A stretch of 41,367 bases of DNA from Verrucomicrobiota bacterium (GCA_018239845.1 JAFEGO010000066.1:1-41367); one strand, 5' to 3'. Shown: positions 8,706-17,971, numbered from the stretch's first letter. The notes: generated by a model from the letters alone, not told the origin. Numbers and translations: made by a program.

Positions 8706-9063
8706 GGGGGTGTTCCGGATTCGACCCTTGGTTGGAGTGCGCCGCTGCCTGTCGAGAGTCGGGGGTCTCTCGCAAATCGCCCCTCGAAAAACATAAATGG
8801 CACACCTGAAGTAATGCCCATGGCCGCCTAATTAGGCAGCCTCGTTGGTCCGGCGACACCTGCTAGCCGGTACTGACGTCGACAGCAGGCATAACGCGTG
8901 GAGCGGTCCGCGGACTGCGCGTCGTAACTTCAATCCGGGGACTGGCCGGTGCTTAAGCGCGCGTGATCGCGTAACACCAGCGAGATCAAAGTCACACTAT
9001 ACATGGTAGACGCGGTGCGCGAAGGTCAGGGGCACGCGGGTTCAACTCCCGCCACCTCCACCA
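8706..9063 (+). ncRNA. ssrA: tmRNA
   Basis: Rescues stalled ribosomes. 5' end GGGGGUG (8706-8712) pairs with 3' CACCUCC (9053-9059), followed by A and CCA (9061-9063). The 5' consensus 'ttccggattcgac' and the T-arm 'gggttcaactcccgcc' are present. The tag reading frame starts at GCA 8772 and stops at TAA 8829-8831: A-N-R-P-S-K-N-I-N-G-T-P-E-V-M-P-M-A-A. Length 358 nt, as a one-piece tmRNA. The 3' end is the attachment site of the downstream island, and integration restores the full 3' sequence. The hydrophobic MAA end fits recognition by ClpXP-type proteases. Confidence 0.95.
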
Positions 9064-9066
9064 TTT
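9046..9066 (+). repeat. attL, 21-bp direct repeat in the ssrA 3' end
   Basis: The last 18 bases of ssrA plus three T, identical to 37247-37267. The motif begins ctcccgccacctccacca. The tyrosine integrase gene starts 69 bp downstream, the normal layout for elements that insert in ssrA. Confidence 0.9.
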
Positions 9067-9091
9067 AAGCCCCTCTCAGAGGGGCTTTTTT
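9067..9091 (+). terminator. Rho-independent terminator after ssrA
   Basis: aagcccct-ctcag-aggggctt followed by a T-run. It lies just inside the island, so the element supplies ssrA with a new terminator. Confidence 0.85.
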
Positions 9092-9134
9092 GTTGTCCGA
9101 AAATTGAATTCTGTCAACTTTCTGACAATTCCCC

Positions 9135-10373
9135 ATGGCTTACCCCCTAACCATTACCAAAGATTCGGTCAGTGCGACTCTCTACCTGAACGTAAAGGCG
9201 GATGGCTACAAAAGTTACTGCCTTTGCTGGTATGAGCACGGGCAACGCAAGCGCCGGACGTTCACCCACCGCAAGAAGGCGCTACAAGAGGCCGACAAAC
9301 TCCTGACCAATATTCTCGCCGGGACTCCAGAACTCGCGACTTTGAGCGTTGGGGATGCAAAGGAGTTTGCTGCGTCACGAGCCCTAATCGAGAAAACCGG
9401 TCTTTCACTGGTTGCGGTTTGCCGGGAGTTCATGCGGACGTGGACACCTGGTTTCACCCAGGAAACGGTCAAAAACGTCATCGCCATGTACGAGAACTCC
9501 AATCGCGATGCCAGCAAGCGGTACCGCGGTGAGTTAAAATATCGGCTGAATGCTTTCCGGAAAAAATTCGGGACGCGTTACATCGACGAGATATCCGGCA
9601 GCGAGGTGCGTATCTGGATTGAGGAGCGGAAATTCAAGGGACGGCCGGCAGGGAATCGAACGCGGTCCAATTGGTTGCGATTGCTCAAGGGGCTTTGGAA
9701 CTACGCTCGCGTGAGTGGCCATCTGGTGCGTGACCGGCGGCACAATTTGGAAGACATTCGCGGATGGAAGTTCAACCGGGCGAGCTATTCCCTCATGCCC
9801 GCCGGAGACCTGACATTGCTTCTTGAAGTGTGCAACGAACACAAGGGGCGTGACCAACTGCTGCCATTTCTGGCGTTGCAGGCATGGGGCGGATTGCGAA
9901 ACGAAGAGGCGAAACGGCTGACATATGAGAACCTAGTCATTCGAGATGGCCAAGTGGTTGTCATCAACATCAATGCCAATCAGACCAAGACAGGTTCACG
10001 TAGAAGCATCGATGTGTTGCCAGCCCTAGCGAGTCACCTTCACGAGTTTGCGGTAGCAAGGCACCTTAAGGGGAAAATTGCCACTTGGTCCAAGGTTGAC
10101 CACATTCTCAGGCGCGCCGCAAAAAAGGCTGGATTGGTATGGAGCCATAATCAGCTCCGGCACACCTGTGCGACTCATTTGCTGAGGTTATGGGATGATA
10201 CGGCCAAGGTGGCTACCTACATTGGCACATCGCCTGCCATGCTGAACTCGAATTATCGCGAACTGACGACGCCAGACGAGACCGCTTGGTGGTTCAGCCT
10301 TCGCGAAGAGAACCCGACCCCCGTCCAACCCGTTCATGTGACTCTCTCGGATTTTGTGCCGACAGAGACTTGA
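9135..10373 (+). CDS. Tyrosine integrase of the island
   Basis: 412 residues. Site-specific recombinase that should integrate and excise the island at ssrA. C-terminal catalytic residues seen: R255 in 'WGGLRNEEAK', a Lys in 'NQTKTGSRRSIDV', H338-x-x-x-R342 in 'HNQLRHTCATHLL', and nucleophile Y374 in 'LNSNYREL'. The usual second His/Trp position before the Tyr is 'IGTSPAML'. The N-terminal part has the Arm-binding-like 'YKSYCLCWYEHGQRKRRTFT' and a SAM-like core-binding domain. The ATG at 9135 follows AT-rich sequence with no clear ribosome binding site. Position and orientation beside attL support the role. It appears intact. Confidence 0.93.
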   Translation: MAYPLTITKDSVSATLYLNVKADGYKSYCLCWYEHGQRKRRTFTHRKKALQEADKLLTNILAGTPELATLSVGDAKEFAASRALIEKTGLSLVAVCREFMRTWTPGFTQETVKNVIAMYENSNRDASKRYRGELKYRLNAFRKKFGTRYIDEISGSEVRIWIEERKFKGRPAGNRTRSNWLRLLKGLWNYARVSGHLVRDRRHNLEDIRGWKFNRASYSLMPAGDLTLLLEVCNEHKGRDQLLPFLALQAWGGLRNEEAKRLTYENLVIRDGQVVVININANQTKTGSRRSIDVLPALASHLHEFAVARHLKGKIATWSKVDHILRRAAKKAGLVWSHNQLRHTCATHLLRLWDDTAKVATYIGTSPAMLNSNYRELTTPDETAWWFSLREENPTPVQPVHVTLSDFVPTET

Positions 10374-10437
10374 ACTGCAGATTTGCGCGCAAAGTTACGT
10401 ATCCATTTCTGTCGCCGAATTCGACACCGCCAAAACG

Positions 10438-10467
10438 AAAGAGCCCCAGATTGCTCAGGGGCTCTTT
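10438..10467. terminator. Terminator after the integrase gene
   Basis: aaagagcccc / ggggctcttt, perfect 10-bp arms with a 10-nt loop; A-run and T-run at the two ends make it bidirectional in form. Confidence 0.85.
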
Positions 10468-10533
10468 CCACTTTTGCCCAATCGTGCGATTTGATGGCGC
10501 TTCACGGCGGGCCGAGAGAGTGAATTAATAATT

Positions 10534-10559
10534 TTCAGAAAAGGTTAACGTTTTCTGAA
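10534..10559. promoter_or_regulatory. 9-bp inverted repeat (operator or recombinase site)
   Basis: ttcagaaaa-ggttaacg-ttttctgaa, perfect arms with 8-nt spacer, in the AT-rich gap between the integrase terminator and the next gene. Spacing of about 17 bp centre to centre fits a dimeric repressor or excisionase site. Function inferred only. Confidence 0.5.
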
Positions 10560-10638
10560 CTTCTCGGTTACACTATTCGTCTCACCGGTTAGTTGTTCTT
10601 TGGCAGTCTTTTTTTTGACGTGAAGTATCCAGGCTTCC

Positions 10639-10932
10639 GTGAGGGTTCAAGTCCCCGCACGTCGCCAGCCCAAGGGAGCGAATCAATCGCGACCCTCCGG
10701 CGTAGTTATCAAAAATACAAAAAACACCACTGCCGCCTGCCGCGTTACTGTGCAGGCAAACTCCAGCTCCGGAGTGCGTGACATTCACGTCCCGCGCTCC
10801 GTTTCACTCGCCACCTCGATGTGGCAGCGCCTCGATACCGAGGCTTTCACCCGCCGGAAATCGTTGTCCGGGGTCGTCGCACTTGCGGTAAAACGTCTGT
10901 TGAGCCGTTCGGCTCGCAAGGAGGTCACATGA
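10639..10932 (+). CDS. Small ribbon-helix-helix protein, coupled to the helicase gene
   Basis: The last 50 residues fit an RHH protein: strand 'RSVSLATS', helix 'MWQRLDTEAFTRR', turn, helix 'SLSGVVALAVKRLLSR'. The stop codon overlaps the next ATG (ATGA at 10929-10932), a strong sign of translational coupling. The start is uncertain: the open frame begins at GTG 10639, but the first 45 residues look non-native and a later GTG (in 'RVTVQANS') is possible. Role likely autoregulation or copy control of the next gene. Confidence 0.55.
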   Translation: MRVQVPARRQPKGANQSRPSGVVIKNTKNTTAACRVTVQANSSSGVRDIHVPRSVSLATSMWQRLDTEAFTRRKSLSGVVALAVKRLLSRSARKEVT

Positions 10933-11993
10933 GCACTCTCCTCGACGGCATTGTAGCCGAAGTAAACGCCAGCGCTGGCCGGAACGTCATCAGCAGCACC
11001 CAAACCGCCGCCGCGCCGGCTCCGGACGCTCCGGATGCTGCCAGCGGCACGCCCGCCGCCACGAGAAGTGCTACGCGCAAGCCAGATGATTTCTGCACTC
11101 GCTACGCGCACCTTATCACCGCCTACGGCGAGCCCGTCTCGTTCAACGAAAACGGCTCAATCACGCTCAACGAAATGCTCTTCGTTGCGAAGTTCGCCGA
11201 GGACCAGGACGTGATTTTCTCGCCCGAAGAAAACCGATTCTACGCCTACGGCACCAAGACGGGACTTTGGTCACAGCTCACCGAAGGGGGCATGCGCCTC
11301 CGCATCCACCGCGACGTGTTTGACGCCGCCAAGGGGGAGGGTTTTGCCTCCGAGATGGGCTTCAAGCTCACGAATCGGCAGCTCACCGCGCTGACGAATC
11401 TCCTCAAGGGGCAGTGCGAACGGCGGGACGCCTTCAACATCACCCACAACCTCATTCATGTCCGCAACGGGATGCTCGACCTGAGCAGCGGCACGCCTGC
11501 GTTGCTGCCCTTCGCGCCTAACTATCGCTCGCGGAATCAAATTCCCTATGACTATGACCCGAAGGCGACCTGCCCCCGCTTCCTCAACGACCTGCTCAAG
11601 CCCGCCTTGCCCGACGAGGATATCGACCTGCTGCAACGCATCGCCGGCTCCATCCTCATCGGTGGCAATCGCGCCCAGCGCATTGTCATCATCTACGGCT
11701 TAGCCGGGGGCGGTAAGAGCACCCTGTTCTCTGTCATCGAGCTTGTCATCCCATCCAAGCAGAGCCTGATGGGCGCATTGGATTTGCTTACCGATGAGAA
11801 GACGCGTATCCCCGAACCGAAAGGCTATTCGATGCAGAAGGCCATCACCCCTGCCGTCGTCTCATTCGCCGAGGCGGCGGCGAGGCGCGGTTTGGACCGG
11901 ATAAAGATCCTTGCGCTACTAGACTATCACACGGACACCGTAGGTGATCGATCCGTCGCCAGCAATCATCGCAGTGAACATCGGGAGTCGTAA
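10929..11993 (+). CDS. Truncated P4/D5-type phage-plasmid helicase
   Basis: From the ATG at 10929 (MSTLLDG), 354 residues. Seen: a D5_N-like region ('FEDAKFAED... YGTKTGLWSQ' style 'FYAYGTKTGLW', 'LIHVRNGMLDL', 'FLNDLLKPALPDEDIDLLQ') then Walker A 'GLAGGGKSTLFSVIE'. Members normally continue at least 150 residues past Walker A with Walker B, sensor 1 and an arginine finger. Here, from about 'DEKTRIPEP' on, the sequence no longer resembles the family and ends 70 residues later. It is therefore probably inactive: a deletion junction near 11810. The in-frame extension upstream to 10821 overlaps the RHH gene and is less likely. Confidence 0.7.
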   Translation: MSTLLDGIVAEVNASAGRNVISSTQTAAAPAPDAPDAASGTPAATRSATRKPDDFCTRYAHLITAYGEPVSFNENGSITLNEMLFVAKFAEDQDVIFSPEENRFYAYGTKTGLWSQLTEGGMRLRIHRDVFDAAKGEGFASEMGFKLTNRQLTALTNLLKGQCERRDAFNITHNLIHVRNGMLDLSSGTPALLPFAPNYRSRNQIPYDYDPKATCPRFLNDLLKPALPDEDIDLLQRIAGSILIGGNRAQRIVIIYGLAGGGKSTLFSVIELVIPSKQSLMGALDLLTDEKTRIPEPKGYSMQKAITPAVVSFAEAAARRGLDRIKILALLDYHTDTVGDRSVASNHRSEHRES

Positions 11994-11997
11994 GAGA

Positions 11998-12207
11998 ATG
12001 AGCGCCTCCGCGGATACATTGATAAAAATGTGCAAGCGACTGAAGTGCTCTGTGATACTCGAAGTTCAGATCGACCGCGGATCCAAACGTGCTCACCATG
12101 ATCGCTCGATAGAGGACTTTGGCTATATTCCGAGTTCGCACAAAATCTTTGTCTTTTCCTCCGATGGCATCCTCCGCGACGCAGAGAAAAATTATCGCAT
12201 TGGGTAA
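11998..12207 (+). CDS. Possible 69-aa protein of unknown function
   Basis: From ATG 11998: MSASADTLIKMCKRLKCSVI and onward 'LEVQIDRGSKRAHHDRSIED'. It starts just after the truncated helicase, with a weak purine stretch (gtaagagaatg). No family recognised; may be a fragment of a gene lost in the deletion that cut the helicase. Confidence 0.3.
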   Translation: MSASADTLIKMCKRLKCSVILEVQIDRGSKRAHHDRSIEDFGYIPSSHKIFVFSSDGILRDAEKNYRIG

Positions 12208-12267
12208 TCTGCTGGTGGAGCAACTGAGCCGTGAGCCCGGAGCAGACACGACGTCTTTTGCCCGTCT

Positions 12268-12951
12268 TTACAACTTCTCGCCCGGCGCAGGGTAGTCGAT
12301 TGTGATCTTGAGCGGACGGACAGGCCTGCCCGATTCGGCGGACTGTGCCCCCCGCACCAAGCCCTCGCGGGTAGGCCCGACCACCGGAGCTTTCAAAGCG
12401 GAATCGGATTTCCCCTGAAGGGATGCGGACCTAGCTTGTGCCACCGTTGATTTTGCTCCGTCCGTAGGCGCCTTTACGTAGGCGTTGAGGCCCGCATCAT
12501 TGTCAATATCACTCAAGAAGCCAAATACCTCACGCGCATGACCGACCGTGGCGAGCGCCTGGCTATCCGCCCAACGAGGATTACCATCCCAAGGATACCC
12601 CTCAGCCAACCCGACTTGAATGAGCCGCTCATAAATTGGCTGCGCCACAGCCCGCAACCTTCCGAGCGTAACCGAAGCGGTGTCGTTACTAGCTCGGGTG
12701 ATCTCAGGTTCCCCGGTAGTTGAGATCGGGAAAAGTCGGTTCCAGTTTTCGTACGCATGAAGAGCTATGACCTCCAACTGACCCTGTGTGAGCAAGACTG
12801 ATCCATCGAGTATCACCCACGAAGAAACAGGGCTGGCGGCAGCCTGCGGTCGTGAATCAGCTGCAGACGCCACCATCGGCAATGCCAACAACCAGGCAGC
12901 CGCGGCTATCCTTGAAGAGCCATAAGCATAAGAGATATGAAAAGGTTTCAT
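12268..12951 (-). CDS. Secreted protein of unknown function
   Basis: 227 residues. Signal peptide: 'RIAAAAWLLALPMVASA' with likely cleavage ASA|AD near residue 31. The mature protein has a helical middle ('QLEVIALHAYENWNRLF', 'LGRLRAVAQPIYERLIQVGL') and a low-complexity Ala/Ser/Lys tail ending 'KITIDYPAPGEKL'. No catalytic motif seen. It has its own near-consensus promoter, directly downstream of the toxin immunity gene on the same strand, so it may belong to the toxin cluster (inference) as export helper, second immunity or unrelated cargo. Confidence 0.7.
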   Translation of the reverse strand: MKPFHISYAYGSSRIAAAAWLLALPMVASAADSRPQAAASPVSSWVILDGSVLLTQGQLEVIALHAYENWNRLFPISTTGEPEITRASNDTASVTLGRLRAVAQPIYERLIQVGLAEGYPWDGNPRWADSQALATVGHAREVFGFLSDIDNDAGLNAYVKAPTDGAKSTVAQARSASLQGKSDSALKAPVVGPTREGLVRGAQSAESGRPVRPLKITIDYPAPGEKL

Positions 12952-12983
12952 GGGCGGTGATTTTAACTAAGCATCATTTTAAT

Positions 12984-13012
12984 ATTATAACAATTTCGCT
13001 GGCCATTATCAA
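12984..13012 (-). promoter_or_regulatory. Near-consensus sigma70 promoter of the secreted-protein gene
   Basis: On the minus strand, TTGATA (13012-13007), 17-bp spacer, TATAAT (12989-12984). Start of transcription about 12977, 25 nt before the ATG at 12951. Confidence 0.7.
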
Positions 13013-13013
13013 T

Positions 13014-13304
13014 TCAGCTAATCTCCTCATCGTAATGATGAACAGATAATCGATTCCAAGTTGTCTCAGGTAGTTCCATTGCACGACCAAGACGTTCTAT
13101 ATCGATGAAGTCACCACGAGAAATGATAATGCTTTTTTCAGTCAAACACACACAGATGGTTTCAAAGGCCAATCCGTATTCTCCTGCATCTATAAATTCA
13201 CGGGCTTCCTTTGATTCATGGTGAGCAAGATTGCTGCCTAAAGAATCCAAGAGATTGAGCAGGCCGATCTGAAGACGTTCAAAGTGCTCTCGTGGCCATT
13301 TCAT
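13014..13304 (-). CDS. MafI-like immunity protein
   Basis: 96 residues: 'LQIGLLNLLDSLGSN', then 'EAREFIDAGEYGLAFETICV' and a C-terminal 'RLGRAMELPETTWNRL'. The EFIDAGEYGLA block is the hallmark of the MafI immunity family, known to neutralise toxins of the Maf/RHS polymorphic type. The ATG at 13304 overlaps the toxin stop (ATGA), so the pair is translationally coupled. It should act in the cytoplasm by binding the EndoU domain. The ORF is intact. Confidence 0.85.
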   Translation of the reverse strand: MKWPREHFERLQIGLLNLLDSLGSNLAHHESKEAREFIDAGEYGLAFETICVCLTEKSIIISRGDFIDIERLGRAMELPETTWNRLSVHHYDEEIS

Positions 13305-13826
13305 GGGTTTTTAGGTGTATTAGTGGGATAGCCCGAGACAATGTCGCTGCCGTCTTTTTTGACGATGACCTTGATATCTATTCCTTCGCAAGTGCCTTTT
13401 ACAATCCAATTGCCGTTTTTTCCTTTGCTCCAGCCCAGAGTTGGGTCCGTAACGACATCTGATATTTCATGCATAATCTTGGCATCGCTCCAGCTGGCCG
13501 GAAACTCCGTCTTGCCTGAGATTCCAGTTCCGGCTCGATGCCCACCGCCAGTTGCGTCACCATCGAGGATGTGAATCGTGCGCTGAGGGCTGGCCAGATT
13601 CACCATCTCACTCTCGGGGGCAAGACAGCACCCTGACACGAGGTCGTAACCGTGGAGTGGATTCGCCAGATGCGAGTCAGCGACTTGCCCAGCGGATTCC
13701 GAGCGCGAGTCCTGGAGCTGGAGCAAAAAAAACCTCGGCGCGAGTTTCGGCCATGCGCGCGCACGCGCGGGAGGGCGCAAGCGCACCCGCACACGCGAGG
13801 ATTACGAGGAACCAGAGCCGCAACAT
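13301..13826 (-). CDS. Secreted EndoU nuclease toxin, split by a T8 tract
   Basis: The C-terminal about 90 residues are a bacterial EndoU domain: 'HILDGDATGGGHRAGTG' (two His), 'GKTEFPASWSDAKIMHEISD', 'SGYP'. EndoU toxins cleave RNA. In the toxin frame the open ORF begins at 13792, with an N-terminus that does not look like a real one. One frame over, the ATG at 13826 encodes a clean signal peptide, MLRLWFLVILACAGALAPSR. This frame runs into a run of eight T (minus strand, about 13733-13726). With seven T it would continue directly into the toxin. So the gene is frameshifted, phase-variable, or mis-sequenced. It starts 41 bp after the recombinase gene and overlaps the immunity gene. Confidence 0.75.
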
Positions 13827-13867
13827 CACGGCGGACACTGGCGGCTAAATAGAAGACCGGCGAGCCG

Positions 13868-14911
13868 TTATTCGGCCGCATCTTCGTCGTCCTCGTCGGC
13901 CAGCTCGGCCTCCAGCTCCGCGCGCGCCTCGGGCGAGAGTGTCGCGGCCGGGTGCGTGCGCGTGTGGACTTCCTTCAACGTGCGGATCGAGACCTGCGTA
14001 TAAATCTGCGTCGTGGACAGCTCCGCGTGGCCGAGCTGTTGCTGGACATAGCGCACGTCCGCGCCGTTCTCCAGCATGAGCGTCGCCATCGTGTGCCGGA
14101 AGAGATGGCACGCGCCGCGCTTGCCGGTCTCGGCCGCGTCGATGGCGTCGCGCACGAGCTGCGTCAACCGGCCCGGCTCGAACGGGCCGCCCAGGTTCGT
14201 CAAAAACACCGTGCCGTCATCCGGCGTCGGCGCGAGCGACGGCCGCGCCTCCTCGATGTAGCGGCGCACCCACGCGAACGCGCGTTCGCCCATCGGGATC
14301 ATCCGGTCCTTTTTCCCTTTGCCTTGGCGGATCATCACGGTGCCGCGTTCCTGGTCGAGGTCGTGGACCTTGAGGCCGACGAGTTCCATCCGGCGCATCC
14401 CGGTCGAGTAAAACACCTCCAGGATCGCGCGGTCGCGCAGGCCCAGCGGATCGTCGAGCGGCGGCAGCGCGAGCACGCGCTCCGCTTCCGCGGCCGTCAG
14501 GATGTGCTTGGGCAGGCGCTTCTCGCCCCGCGGCAACTCCAGGTCGCTCGCCGGATTGGAGAGCAGGTAATTTTGCCGGCACAGCCATTTGAAGAACGAG
14601 CGCACCGGCACCAGGTGCTGGATTTGGCTCGGGAAGCTGAGCGGCTGGCCGTTCTCCTTCCGATAGTGGAAGAGCCACCGCTGGTAGCGCTCCAGGATAG
14701 GCTTCGTGATCTCGGCCGGGCGCGCGAGGCTGCGTTCCGCGCACCATTTCACAAACTCGCCCACATAGTGCTCGCGGTTGTGCACCGTCGCGGCCGAGTA
14801 GTTGCGCACCTGGAGCCACGCCAGATAATCGGCGAGCAAGGCGGCGAAGCCCTGCGGGTCGCTCAGGTCGCCGAGCGGCACGCGCGGTTTACGGGAGCCT
14901 TTTTTGGGCAT
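13868..14911 (-). CDS. XerC/XerD-like tyrosine recombinase
   Basis: 347 residues from the ATG at 14911 (MPKKGSRKPRVPL); the open frame extends to 15040, but that overlaps the end of the primase reading, so 14911 fits a 19-bp gap. SAM-like domain: 'FAALLADYLAWLQVRNYSAA'. Catalytic set: Arg of 'YSTGMRRMELVGL', Lys of 'QGKGKKDRMIP', 'HLFRHTMATLML', 'QQLGHAELSTTQIYTQ' with nucleophile Tyr 304. All key residues present, so probably active. The acidic tail (ELADEDDEDAAE) is unusual. Last gene of the primase operon; target unknown. Confidence 0.92.
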   Translation of the reverse strand: MPKKGSRKPRVPLGDLSDPQGFAALLADYLAWLQVRNYSAATVHNREHYVGEFVKWCAERSLARPAEITKPILERYQRWLFHYRKENGQPLSFPSQIQHLVPVRSFFKWLCRQNYLLSNPASDLELPRGEKRLPKHILTAAEAERVLALPPLDDPLGLRDRAILEVFYSTGMRRMELVGLKVHDLDQERGTVMIRQGKGKKDRMIPMGERAFAWVRRYIEEARPSLAPTPDDGTVFLTNLGGPFEPGRLTQLVRDAIDAAETGKRGACHLFRHTMATLMLENGADVRYVQQQLGHAELSTTQIYTQVSIRTLKEVHTRTHPAATLSPEARAELEAELADEDDEDAAE

Positions 14912-14930
14912 GGGTATGAGGGCGCTGCCA

Positions 14931-17900
14931 CTACGCCGCCGCGTGGTTTTCGCCGTTCCGTGAGCGCGTGTTTTCGGCCGCGGATGCTCCCGGCGCGGAC
15001 TTTTCAGAGGAGGAACCGGCGTTTTCAGCACCCCGACCAACCCCCGCCTGACCCCCGACCGGGGGCCGACCGACCCCCGACTGACCGTCGTTTGGCCCCG
15101 ACCGATTTTCGTCGTAGCCCTGTTTCCGCAGCGTCTCCACGTCGATCAGGCCCGACAGGTGCAGCTTCGCCGCGCTCACGTCGCCGTCAAACATCAGCTC
15201 GTAAAGCTGCCCGTTGAGGTGCTCCGGGTCGCGGCTCGCGAGCACGTATTCCAGCTCCACCAGCCGCGCCAGATGGATTTTAAGCTGCGTGTCGCCCCAG
15301 CCGGCGAAGGCGCGCAGATCGCGCCGCCGTCACGGCCCGCCGGTGCCGCCTTTTTCCGCGCGCTCGCGCTCCAGGTCCTGCACCAGCCCGAGCAGCCGCC
15401 GCGTCTGCGGCGGCATGTCGTCCAGGCCGCGGCCGAGCACGTCGTGCGCGAGTTCGTTCGCGCGCGCGATGTCGTCGAGCGTCGCGACAACGTGCTCGCG
15501 CCCCGCGATGGTTTTGCGCGCGCGCTGGTGCTGGAAGAGCAGCGCAAGCGAGTCGATCAGGAGCTGGTATTTCTCATGATCGCGCCGCGTGCGGAGCTGG
15601 TGCGAGAGGAAGCGTAGCCGGTCCGCGTAGGGATTGAAGACCGGCAGCGGCTGGAGCAGCGACTGCGCCGCCCGGTGCAGGGCGAGCAGTTCGTCGCGCC
15701 GCGCCCGGCGTGCGATCCCTGCCTCGGTGCGCGCCTCCCGCTGCAACGTGTGGATGCGCTCGGTCTGCTCGCGCGACTCGTCGACCGTGAGGACCAGGCT
15801 GCGGTTTTGCAGCTCCTCGTCCAGGTCCACGGCCGTCGTCGTTAGGATGATCATCGTCGGCCCTTCGACGTGATACTCCTGCGACTCCATCCGGCCCGTG
15901 TGCGGATCCTTCCCCGTCGAGGCAATCGACAGCTCGCCCTCGGACTGGAGCAGCTTCAAGGCGTAGCTCGCTTTTTCCGCCCCGGCCTCCTCCACGATGG
16001 CGAGGATCTTGTGCTTCAGATCCACGCCGCCCATGTAGAAGAGCGATTGCCCCGTCATCGCCGAGTATTTGATCCGGCATGACGGCGGCACGAACGCGAG
16101 GATCGCGTCCATCAGGGTCGTTTTCCCCGCGGCCGAGGACGATTGGATGATGATCGCGAGCGGCCGGTGCAGGAGCCGCGACACCGTGCCGAGGTAGCCC
16201 ACGCGCACGTTGCCGCGCTCCCCGGCGATGCCGCACGCCGTCGCGTGCTCGGTGATGAGGTCCCACAGGCGCGGGTCGCGCAGGAACGCGCGCGCCGCAT
16301 CGAGGAGCGCGCTCGGCAGTTCCGGCTCGGTTTTCTTCGGCGCGGCCTCCGCGCGCAGCCGCGCCTCCTGCAGTTCCTCGAGCTTCTGGAACACGCGGCC
16401 CAGGTCGCGCTTGAGCAATTCGGATTTGAGCGTCGTTTCCGCCGCTGCGGCCGTCACAAAGTTGTCCCGCTGCCGCGCGAGGCACAGGTCCACCTGGTCC
16501 AGGTGCCAGCGTTCGCCGCACGCCACGCGCAGCGTCACCTTGAGCGACTCGAAGCCCGTGTTTTTCTGGAGACCGCGCACGCGCCATTCGCGGTCGCCGA
16601 GCACCAGGACGATTTCCCCCGGCTCGTCCTTCGCGACCACGACCGCGTTGCCGGCCGCGACCGGCGCAGACGGTGGCGACGTCGGCGGCACGTCCGGGCT
16701 TTTTTCCTTAGCTGCCATTTCTGGCGCGGCCGTCGGCGTGACCGGCTCCGGTTTTTTCTCGGGCGTCGGTGGCGTGGGCGCGGCCTCAGCCGCTTTAGCG
16801 GCTAAAGCAGCTAAAGAAGAAGACGCGCGCGCGGACGCATCGGAAGACGACGCGACGGGACGCGCCGCACCGTGGCTGTCGATGGGCAGCGCCGAGCGCA
16901 GCAACACGCCGAGCGATTTCTCGGCCGGCGTCACGGCGAGGGCGTAGCTGTTCGCGTCGTGGTTCGGCGGGAACATGACGCGGAGGCATTCGACGCCGTG
17001 CGCCGCGAGCTGCGCCGCCACCTCGGCCGCGCCCAGGTCGCCGGACTGGTCGCGGTCGAAGGACAGGAACACGCGCCGGACCTTCGCCGCGAGCAGCGTG
17101 TCGAGCAGTTCGTCCGGCAACCGTCGTGCGCTGTAGGCGGTCGTCACGTTCCGATAACCGGCACACCACCACGTCAGGGCGTCGATGATGCCCTCGGTCA
17201 CGATCACGTCGGGCGAGCCCAGCGCGGCCGGATTCCACACGCCGCGCTGCGGCCCGGCAAAAACAGGTGCCGGTCGTCCTTCGTCGGCGCGTCGATGGCG
17301 CGGCCGTAAACCGTGCCGATCTCGCCGTTCGCTGCGATCACCGGGAAGACGATGCACCCGCGCAGGTGCTCGTGCCCGGTCTGGCGGATGATGCCGAGCC
17401 GCTGCAACCGCTCGCGGATCGCGGCGCCCTCCTTCCGGTTTTTCTGCGGCAAGCGCAGCCCCAGCGTGCGATCGACGAAGCCGAGCTTGAACGTGGCGAT
17501 CGCCTCCGCGTGCGTGAGGCCGCGTTTCTGGAGATACGCGAGCGCGGCCGGGTTTTCCTTGAGCCGCGTGTGGTAGTAGTCGAGCACCTGGCGCAGCGCG
17601 GCCTGATCGTCCGCGTCGGCCGCGAGCGGCGAGTCGAGTTTCGGCACGGTGGACTTTTTCACCGGCGCGCCTGTCCCGGCGAGCGCCGCAAACTTTCCGT
17701 CCCGCAAAAGCTCGATGGCGTGCCGGAAGGACACGCCATCGTAGCGCTGCACAAACTGGATCACGTTGCCCGTCGCGTGACACGACGTGCAGCGCCACAA
17801 TCGCGTGCTCGGCGTCACGTTGAGACTCGGATTGTGGTCCTCGTGGAACAGGCACAGCCCGACCAGGTCGCCACCCTTCGGTTTTAATTCGATGCCGCGC

Positions 17901-17971
17901 GAGCGCACGACGGCCGCCAGGTCCGTCTCCCGTTTGATGCGCTCGATTTCGTCTTCTGGGATCATCGCCAT
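14931..17971 (-). pseudogene. CHC2-toprim primase/helicase, frameshift plus in-frame stop
   Basis: Reading starts at 17971. CHC2 zinc finger (C40, H43, C61, C64), toprim ('DVIVTEGIIDALTWW', 'FLSFDRDQSGD'), a Pro/Ala-rich linker, then an ATPase with Walker A 'SSSAAGKTTLMDAI', and a C-terminal 'GWGDTQLKIHLARLVELEYV' winged-helix part. Two lesions: near 17262 the frame shifts by one base (about one C missing, between 'HLFLPG' and 'PQRGVWNP'), and TGA at 15330-15332 interrupts '...GGTGGP' before 'RRRDLRAF'. Across both the homologous reading continues to 14931. So about 1013 codons in ancestral form. Gaps of 4 bp upstream and 19 bp downstream show an operon with the small gene and the recombinase. 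Replicates the element; now likely inactive. Confidence 0.75.
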
